Below are positions 56,821-64,000 of a stretch of DNA of 64,000 nucleotides, piece after piece. How positions within the stretch are numbered: the stretch's first letter is position 1; each line of letters opens with the position of its first letter. The notes beneath the pieces were generated by a model. That model saw nothing but the letters and a program-made list of their open reading frames with translations, was not told the DNA's origin and did no database searches. The translations under genes were made by a program, and so were the position numbers. Where the stretch lies: assembly GCA_022410635.1 (NCBI GenBank), contig JAJVDF010000002.1:5645492-5709491 (forward strand), given 5' to 3'. This DNA comes from Tretioscincus oriximinensis (taxonomy: Eukaryota > Chordata > Lepidosauria > Squamata > Gymnophthalmidae).

Positions 56821-59092
56821 AAGTGTTTACTAAAATATTAGCAAAAAGATTGAAGAATATACTACCAACGAGCATAAATGATGATCAATATGGCTATATC
56901 CAGGGGAGACTAATAGGAGATCCCATAAAAATATAATAATAATCTGGCAACATGCTAAGGAACACAAAGAAAAAATAGCTTTATTGAAACTAGATGTAAT
57001 GAAGGCGTTTGATAAAGTAAATCATAAATATCTTAAAACCCATATGTGAAAAATATAATATGGGTGAAAAATTTTTGTTTAACATTAAAAAACCTTTATG
57101 CACATTTAAAAGCAAAAATCAGAGTCAATAACACACTCATAAATCAAAACCAAAATCTAATGGAACCAAGCAAGGCTGTCCGCTATCGCCATCCCTATTC
57201 GTAATAGCGATTGAATTATTAGCACAAATGATAAGAGAAAACATAAACTTTAAAGGATATAAAATAGGCATGTATAAACTTATTCGCAGATGACGCTCCA
57301 ATAGTTTCCACACAACCAGTACAAATGATAGAAAACATTAAAATAATTCTGAACAAATTCCAAAAAATTTCAGGACTTCAAATTAACATTGAAAAATCGG
57401 AGATAATACCCCACCACATGAACAGATAAAAAGACAAATATCAGGACTAAAACTAGGCCAAAAGAAAATGAAATATCTTGGAATTCGGCTGTATAAAAAT
57501 CCGACAAAAATGAATAAACTGAATTACAAAAATACTTGGACAAAAATAAACAAAATACTAAAGAACTGGGGNNAAAAGATATTTAACGAGGATAAAAAAG
57601 GATAAAAGCTTATAAAACGTTCATAATACTACAATTAATGTATTTATTTCAAACGTTACTGACCTCACTCAGCAGAGAAAGTATAACAAAAGTGAAAAAT
57701 AAAATTCTTAAATGGATTAATATGAACAAAACACCTAGAATAAGAAGAAAATGGTTAATGGCAGATGAATTGCAAGGAGGATGGGGGATAACAGACATTC
57801 AGAAATTACACGATTCATGTGTAATTAAGAATCTTTTAGAAGTACAATATGCACAAAAAATCTTTAAATAATATTTAAATAATATTTAAAACTTACCAAA
57901 GAACTGAAGTCAAATCCTGGAAGGAACATTTTGTATCCGTAATGAAAATCTGGAAAAATAAAGAAAAAAGCCATATTAGAAAACCCTAGGAGTAAATAAT
58001 AATCTCTAATATGAATCCAACCAATGAACAAAATATGAATAGGGCTATAAATAAGTTAAAGAGGGCAGGAAATACAAAACTATTCCAGTTGTGGAAACCT
58101 ACAAATACAACAGTAACGATACAAGAACTCCAGAACTGGGTAGGACAAGAAAATTGGTTACAAGCAGTTGCTATTTGGAGGTACGTAAATAAACAAGAGA
58201 TAATAGAGATATTGAAAGTAAAGGATAATAAACTAGAGAAATTATACATAAAATAATAATTAAAGATAAAAAGATAATCTCAGATATGTATAAGATAATG
58301 GATCAAANGAATGAAGAAATCATGAAAGAAATAACTTATAAATGGCAAAATTCGATACAAATAGACCAAGAAGATATGAAACCGTATATAGAACATATAA
58401 AAAAGAAAAAAATGAACAAAATGAAAGAAACAAAATTAAAGATTTTACATAAAATCATTTCATACCAAATATGAATAACCTCTGTTGGACAGGATGCCAC
58501 CAAAGGGTGAACTATAATCATATGATTTGGGAATGCCCGTCAGCACAAAGGTTTTGGAAATTAGTACAAACAGAAATAAATCAGATGTTAAATACAAACT
58601 TAGAAATTACAAATAAAATGGTGATTGTGTTAGCAGATCTAGATAGGGTACATACAGTAACAACCAGGAAATTAATAGATGATTGAATAGCGTGCGCACA
58701 GCTAACTTTAGTAAGGGGAAGGATGAAAGCAAAAGGAATAAANAAAATTGGTACGACTATATTATGAATAAAATAGNGTTAGAATTAATCAACTCGAGAA
58801 TTACAACAACGATAGGAGCAACTGGAGAAATTCTGTGGAAAAATGGAATATAGTAAAAAATTATCTAATTAGATTTACCCAGCCATCAAAGATCTTACGA
58901 GTATCAATGATTTTTACTATGTAATATATGTAATATAGGAAATAAGACCTGGGGAAGGAGGGGAAGGGGGGAAGAGTGTGTGTGAGAAATGGGAAGAATT
59001 GTAATGCCAATACATGTAATGGAAATGGATGGATGTATTGAAATTCAAAATTAATAAAAAAGAAAATATTAAATAAAAATAATTTAAAAAAA
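56821..59092 (+). mobile_element. L1 LINE, 5'-truncated, with ORF2 remnants
   Basis: Starts inside the reverse transcriptase (FTKILAKRLKNILP, DQYGYIQGR), followed by LKLDVMKAFDKVNHKYL and [22 protein letters not shown]-like coding follows near 57285 in a broken frame. Then the region 57638-57871 (KILKWINMNKTPRIRRKW, DELQGGWGI) and the C-terminal Cys motif near 58480-58560 (CWTGCHQRVNYNHMIWECP). Each is typical of L1 ORF2 in this order. It ends at an A-rich tail (59041-59092). Many frameshifts and stops. No target duplication was found around it. Confidence 0.9.
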
Positions 59093-59094
59093 CC

Positions 59095-59500
59095 CGGCCA
59101 AACCCGTTTCACGCCTGCTGGTCATCAACTACGTCCACTCCCCATAATGCAGGCAGCATGTGGGAATTCAGAGAATGTCGTGGAGCAGGGATAGGATGCT
59201 GTTGCCAAGAGGATGAAACAGGAACAGACAGCCCAGTCGCAGACGCCATTGTCACAGATGAAGTAAGTACAGATCTTTGAACTGGACATGCCACGACAAA
59301 GTGCCCCATCTGTCCACATCCAAAACAGCCTGCAGGCCGCCTACGTTGCTGCCATGTTGGCCGGGGCCCTGCGACCTCCACAGTGATGTTTGCCAGAAAC
59401 TGTTGGTGATGAACCACCAATTGCACTGANTGCAGTCTCTCTTCAATAGCCCTGGCAAGCTGAATCCAGCCCAAGAGGGTGCGTTTGTTTGGCCAGATTT
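59095..59500 (-). pseudogene. Gag-like nucleocapsid fragment with CCHC zinc knuckle
   Basis: The minus frame 59474-59109 has a CFGCGQMGHFVVAC zinc knuckle (C-x2-C-x4-H-x4-C). It is preceded by a basic RRR stretch and followed by a Ser/Pro-rich end with a stop. This is the layout of a retroelement gag C terminus. It has the same orientation as the Gypsy 3' end at 56459-56820, with the L1 between them, so both may derive from one Gypsy element whose middle was lost. One base is ambiguous. A gag from another retroelement type, including Ngaro, cannot be excluded. Confidence 0.65.
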
Positions 59501-59504
59501 TGGG

Positions 59505-59568
59505 AAGACCCTGGCTGCTCTTGTTCTTGGGGTCACATAAAGTTGGACATGACTGAATAACTGAAGAA
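59505..59568 (+). mobile_element. Bov-B / Sauria-SINE-like 3' tail
   Basis: 'cttggggtcacataaagttg' followed by 'gacatgactgaataactgaa' closely resembles the terminal '-gtcacaaagagtcggacacgactg-' type end of Bov-B LINEs and of the SINEs that borrow it. No body of the element is attached. Confidence 0.6.
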
Positions 59569-59860
59569 GAAAAAGAAAAAGAAGAAATCTTTTATACCCC
59601 GCCCTTCTCAAACCGAAGGTATTCATAGTGGCTTAGAAAGTTAATTTCCCCACAAAAGCTTACATTTTATTCTAACTTCCCCAACAGATTAGTGGTGGTA
59701 CTCATAAAATACTTGAAATGTAGACTGCAAATCTACTTTCTTTTGAACAACTGAGTTGGCTGATGCAGAGGCTAGTATAATGTACTCACCCCTCTCCATG
59801 GTCAACACTGGACTGTGAATGGTTCTCTCGTATGAAAGACCCTTAAGCTATGCACCTAAG
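59566..59860 (-). mobile_element. tRNA-derived SINE (family A)
   Basis: The plus strand reads 'cttttataccccgcccttct', 'ccccaacagattagtggtgg', 'gaaatgtagactgcaaatct', 'ctgagttggctgatgcagag' and 'tctcgtatgaaagaccctta', the reverse of family A. The GAA/AAG-rich run at 59560-59588 is its tail. Confidence 0.8.
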
Positions 59861-60825
59861 CCACTAATAAATGAAGCCACTACAAAATAGTGCCTCCAAC
59901 TCCCATTCCACACATATTACTGGAGGAAGAAAAATCATCTGATTGGAATTTATTAAGTCTCCCTTTGTTCTGGTATTTTGGGAAAAGAGGGAATAGCTGC
60001 CTTGCTTCCCCTTTCATATTCACAATAGGAACCAACCAAAATGTGACCAAAGGGCCAAGGAAATAATATTAAAAGTCAACCAGAGGAAAAAAGAAAAGGG
60101 AATTAATAGCCTGAGTTAATAATACAAGTTGGCAGGGAAGTTGCTGAATAAGGGGATAGGCACAGGTAATAACATTATAATTTGTAAATGATTTATAATA
60201 AGACACGGTGATAAAATAGGCGAGAGATGAATAGCAGGGTGATTGGAGATGAGATGCTAATCCTTACTGTCTGCTAGTNAGGCAGAGGGCAGAGTTCAGA
60301 GAAGGAGGAAAGCACAGGGATGTTTGAAGTTCTCCTTGTCGTTTCTTGCAGTGGCCTCCACAAGACTGAGAAATAAGAAAGTGATGATTAATTGATTTGT
60401 AACATTTTGAATGACAGAAAAGCCATCCTAACCCTAATCAAATCCTTACTGCTGCATCCTAAACTCTTGGTTCATACTGTCTGGAGTAGGTGACAGAGAT
60501 TTCATTCTTCTCTTNGCTTCTCACTGTACTAGTTCAAGATTCACCCTTCCGAGAAGGCAGATATTCTGAAAAATACTTTTAAAAATTTATTTGTTTCACT
60601 TTTGTTCTGGTTCTGCCATCAAATCAAACACCACTGTGCCCATTTCCAAACAAATTCACAGACCAAATCTCATCAATTTAAGGCAAAATTTGTACAAAGC
60701 TTTTATGATGTGGTACATACTCCCTATGGAGGGAGAATTCCCATAACCCTTCTCCTAATGGTACATCCAATGCTTCCCAGGGAGATTATTTGGTAAATGT
60801 GCATTTCACAACCAGATTATAGAAT
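59861..60825. other. No gene seen; unassigned DNA
   Basis: No classified element or coding region. Confidence 0.4.
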
Positions 60826-60827
60826 CA

Positions 60828-61142
60828 AAGACTCATAGAATCATAGAATCATAGAATCATAGAGTTGGAAGGGACCTCCAGGGTCATCGGGTCCAACCCC
60901 CTGCTCGATGCAGGATTCATTAAACAATCCCAGAAAAACGACTGTTCAGTCTCTGTTTGAAGACTTCCAGTGAAGACGGACTCACCACCTCCTGTGTCAA
61001 ACTGTTCCAGTGGTTTATCACCCTGACTGTTAGAAAGTGTTTTCTGATATCTAATCTAAATCTTCTCCCTTGCAGTTTCATTCCATTGTTCTTCCATGTG
61101 CTAATGAGAACAATGTTGATCCCTCTCATTAGCACANGGAAG
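60828..61142 (-). mobile_element. CR1 LINE 3' part (ATTCTATG subfamily) ending in a snap-back inversion
   Basis: Left end: tandem 'agaatcat' and 'gagttggaagggacctccag'. Then 'gtttatcaccctgactgtta' and the polymerase end (frame 61255-60920: [22 protein letters not shown]). At the 5' (right) end, 61125-61142 is the exact reverse complement of 61091-61108, apart from one N. Confidence 0.9.
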
Positions 61143-62005
61143 GAATTACTGGAATTTAAGTTGCCTACCAATTTGCTATGGATGCAGATGACAAAAATGT
61201 ACCTCTTAATTAGTGCAATGTTCTTCTTACTTCCTCTTTGGGCCACATAGGCCAAATGGAGTCTTCGCTAAGCTTNGCTACGCATTCATAATAAAAGAGT
61301 GAGAATCAGCAATGTGCCTGATGTAATGCAAGGAAAGCAGCAAGAGATTTTCATACACTTCTTCCTGGTCCGCACTGAGCATGCTCAGTATGATAGGATC
61401 TTAGCGATCAGTAGCCAGGATGTAACTGATCTCTATGGTCTGGATAGCTCATCTCTGTGTGAGGCAGTTCAACTGGAATTGGTCCACCTAGAATGCCTTC
61501 AGGCTAGAGCAATCGTACTGCCCCAGAAAACTGCTGCCTACTCTTGGACAGTCCATATTCAAACTGGAACCCATGTAAGGAAAGTCACATGTCCCATTGT
61601 TCCTCTTTAGTAGAATTTTGTTCACTATCAAAACAAGTCCTTGGTGCTCAGAGTGCATGATGCTGAACCCAAGGCTATCCAAGTGAATGTGGCCTGTTCC
61701 TACACACAATCTGTTATTGACACTTTGGTTGCTACCAAGTCACTTCAGTCCCAACACAGATTAGATCTCTGCTTTACCGGGAAAGGTAGCTCTGTTGTAG
61801 CCATGTGGGAAAGTGCTGCAATCTGTTGCCATAAAAGAAGACGGAGGTGTCACTTCCAGCAATAGCCCAAAGTGGCTTCATTCAGGACACACAATCATTC
61901 CCTGTAAAGATGGTAACACATGGCGATCACACATAGAAATGGGGCTGTACAATCTCTGCCAAGGACCTGCTTTCACTGCATAAGGAGATGAATCAATGGT
62001 GAGCA
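61143..62005. other. No gene seen; repeat family P at 61262-61395
   Basis: 61262-61395 ('aagcttngctacgcattcat', 'aataaaagagtgag', 'gtgcctgatgtaa', 'gagattttcatacacttc') matches 45440-45590 and 11925-12150. It contains the 16-bp perfect palindrome ACTGAGCATGCTCAGT at 61374-61389. The open frames at 61299-61865 have no recognised domain. Confidence 0.45.
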
Positions 62006-62007
62006 TT

Positions 62008-62745
62008 TTAGAATCATGGAATCCTAGAGTTGGAAGGGTCCTCCAGGGTCATATGGTCCAACTCCTGCCCAATGCAAGATTCACTAAATCACCCCAGACT
62101 ATCATGGTCAGCCCTGTTTGTCAGGAAGAGGCAGGCACAGAGAGTGAAGAGGAGCCTGGTAGATCAGCAGCCGAGGTTATGGAAGAAGGTGATGATGAGA
62201 AGACATAGCTGGATAGAATGCAGCTGATCCTAGAAGACAGTCTTGAGAAAGNACACTTGCTCATAGGGGCATAGACTCTGTGTGCACAGGCTCAGAAGTA
62301 AGACTTAGCACCCAGAAGAGAAACTTTAATGGGAACAATAGTTGTATCTGGTCTGTACCTTGTGGTCTGTCATTGATAGGATTTTCTGGTTTTGCTATGA
62401 CCCTGTTTGCTCTCTGGAACCTCTGGAATACAGGTTTTGTTTGGTTGTGGGTGCTTCTGTTCAGTGACTCAGTTTCCTTTTGTATTAGTAGAGAGAAGGA
62501 AAACCGAATTACCTTCATTCTTAATCTGTTGAGTGAAGAGACATCTTTCACCCTTCCTTCCACAGTTGGAACCTCGATATCCTGCACCTTGAGCTGTGAG
62601 CAGGAGTTGCTAGACAGTAGCTTAGCAGGCAGTTGATGCTTGAGACCCTGTTCTCAACACAGACAGATGGCTATCCAGCCTCTGCTTGAAGACTTCCAGC
62701 AAAGAAGAACCCACCACCTCCTGTGGAAACCTGTTCTACCAGGTA
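62008..62745 (-). mobile_element. CR1 LINE 3' part (ATTCTATG subfamily) split by a solo LTR
   Basis: 62008-62099 ('gaatcatggaatcctagagt', 'ggtcatatggtccaact', 'tcaccccagac') and 62665-62745 ('agatggctatccagcctctg', 'cttgaagacttccagcaaag') are consecutive parts of this CR1 subfamily. Compare 21439-21620, where the two parts are contiguous. Confidence 0.88.
62100..62659. mobile_element. Solo LTR inside a CR1, with 5-bp target duplication
   Basis: The 560-bp insert starts TATCATGGTCAG and ends GTTCTCAACA. CAGAC flanks both sides (62095-62099 and 62660-62664), and removing the insert with one CAGAC restores the CR1. The start TA is most simply a mutated TG, since the other end is CA. The opening resembles the LTR at 1953 ('tgtcatgaccag', '..cttcagaagaggag'). 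Frames at 62261-62636 lie in the LTR and are not genes. Confidence 0.82.
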
Positions 62746-63890
62746 CCACCACAAGTAAGTGGAAATGCAGCCACAGATTAGGCACCTAAACATGCAAGAG
62801 AGGAAGAGAGAGGGCTGGGTATACTGCTAGTTGCTTTCTCCTGTTTCCCAGCTAAAATGTAATTTAAAAACAAACAAACATGAATTTGTTTCTTTAACAA
62901 ATAACTGCAAGGACAGATGGTGCTTAAACATATTACCAGCAATTCAGCTACGACACAGCTCTGTGGGAGTCAGGGCATTTTCTTTATACCTTCCAAAGGG
63001 CATCCATGTAGTCAGCTGAGAAGGGAAATGAGAATCGAAACATTTGATCATGCTGAAAATGTACATGGGCAGCACTGACATTGTTCTAAAATTCCGCTAC
63101 AGATTGGCATAGAAAGGGCAGAAGAAGAGGTTGTTGATGTTGACCTCGCAGGGGATGGATAGGCTAAGGTGAAATAATTCACAAAATTGCAGAATGAATT
63201 CAAAAATAGCATTTATCTCAGTTTGCATTATTTCAACAAAAGTTTTTTTTTCCTTCCCCTCCATCTTTTTGGAACTGAACAGCCTATTTCATATGAAAGC
63301 TCTTCTTGTGCCCCCAAAGATGCTTCCTCCCACATATCTTCTAGCTGGGGGACCGTTGTTCACNCTGGTGAACTTTTCCCCAGCTAGCACATTTCACACT
63401 CTGGCTTCAGACTTTATCTTCTTTCAGTGCAGAGTCCAAGGAACGGCAGGAGCTGAATTAGATCATGAGATTGATTTTACCAACCCTGCAAAAGCAAAGT
63501 CGCAATGTTAAAAGAAAGGAAGAAAGAAAGTGTTGTACAAGGGAAGTACTTTGAAAGCAAAAATGTGTTACGCAAAACTGTTATACAAAAGATCACTGTG
63601 GTCAATTGCCATTCTGTTACCAGGCTACTGGTGAAAAAGGAAGGAATATCCATCTGCCCTATCACTTATTGACAGCACCAATTTTCTACCAGAAATGCCA
63701 TGGAAGGAACCATATATCATCAATATAAAGATAAGGAGGCAGGATGACAGTGTGGAAAGATAACATTCTTTCCTTTTGCGTCATACTTGCATGACTGAAT
63801 TCAAAGAAGAAGTCATGTTTAAATGGAGCAAAGGTTCTAAAACAAGATCTCATAACACCTTAGAGCCTTACAAAAAAGTCTGGTAACTTA
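62746..63890. other. No gene seen; unassigned DNA
   Basis: No classified element. A short 'ggaaggaagaaagaaag' purine run lies near 63515. Frames at 63187-63511 share no known motif. Confidence 0.45.
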
Positions 63891-63892
63891 TT

Positions 63893-64000
63893 TTCAGAGA
63901 AATAGCCGTGTTAGTCTAGCAGAAAGTCCAGCAAAGGAGCTAGCAGCACTTTGAGACTAACTTGAGAAAAGTGGTTGGCATAAGCTTTCGTAGACAGGTC
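63893..64000 (+). repeat. Dispersed repeat family T, cut by window edge
   Basis: 'aaatagccgtgttagtctag', 'agcagcactttgagactaac' and 'ttggcataagctttcgtaga' are the clearest version of the family also seen at 1715, 17560 and 28065. Confidence 0.75.

Noticed and set aside
62261..62636. 108- and 118-codon frames on opposite strands
   Set aside because: They lie entirely within the solo LTR and have no gag or pol motif.

Overview
The window looks like repeat-rich, AT-rich intergenic or intronic DNA from a reptile, most likely a squamate. The grounds are CR1-superfamily LINEs ending in octamer repeats, tRNA-derived SINEs with CT-rich tails, a short Bov-B/Sauria-SINE-like tail (about 59505-59568), L1 fragments, Gypsy-type LTR elements, a Ngaro-type tyrosine-recombinase retrotransposon and long AAT/ATT microsatellites. 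I find no host protein-coding gene, rRNA, tRNA or CRISPR array. Nearly every recognisable coding stretch belongs to a transposable element.

Layout. 1-6 kb: CR1 tails, a solo LTR with 5-bp target duplications (1953-2544), an unclassified repeat and two small hairpins. 6-18 kb: two SINE families, an L1 3' end, an L2/CR1-like LINE tail and a long AAT array. 18-21 kb: the most gene-rich part, a minus-strand Ngaro-like element. Read in its own direction it has the RT thumb, RNase H, a full-length open tyrosine recombinase and a broken SGNH hydrolase. 21-29 kb: a CR1, a 211-bp hairpin MITE with a perfect target duplication, and a solo LTR carrying a TTA array. 29-40 kb: mostly unassigned DNA with scattered SINEs and CR1s, plus one unrecognised 90-codon open frame (36563-36835). 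40-43 kb: a diverged tandem array with a period near 100 bp, lying between two same-orientation copies of a hAT-like non-autonomous repeat. 43-56 kb: CR1 copies, including a long minus-strand one with reverse transcriptase motifs. 56-60 kb: a nested cluster of a broken SINE, a Gypsy 3' LTR with polypurine tract and pol end, a 5'-truncated L1, and a gag-like zinc-knuckle fragment. 60-64 kb: a CR1 ending in an 18-bp snap-back inversion, and a CR1 split by a solo LTR.

The genes do not form a host pathway. The functional logic is that of mobile elements: LINE machinery (CR1, L1, possibly Bov-B) that could have mobilised the SINEs, LTR elements reduced to solo LTRs by recombination, and non-autonomous DNA elements. 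The best leads are the Ngaro element with an intact recombinase and a candidate splice acceptor before its hydrolase, the 100-bp array, the complete hairpin MITE with a related unoccupied site elsewhere in the window, and the unassigned 90-codon frame. All family assignments are by eye from motifs and from comparing copies within the window; no database was searched.
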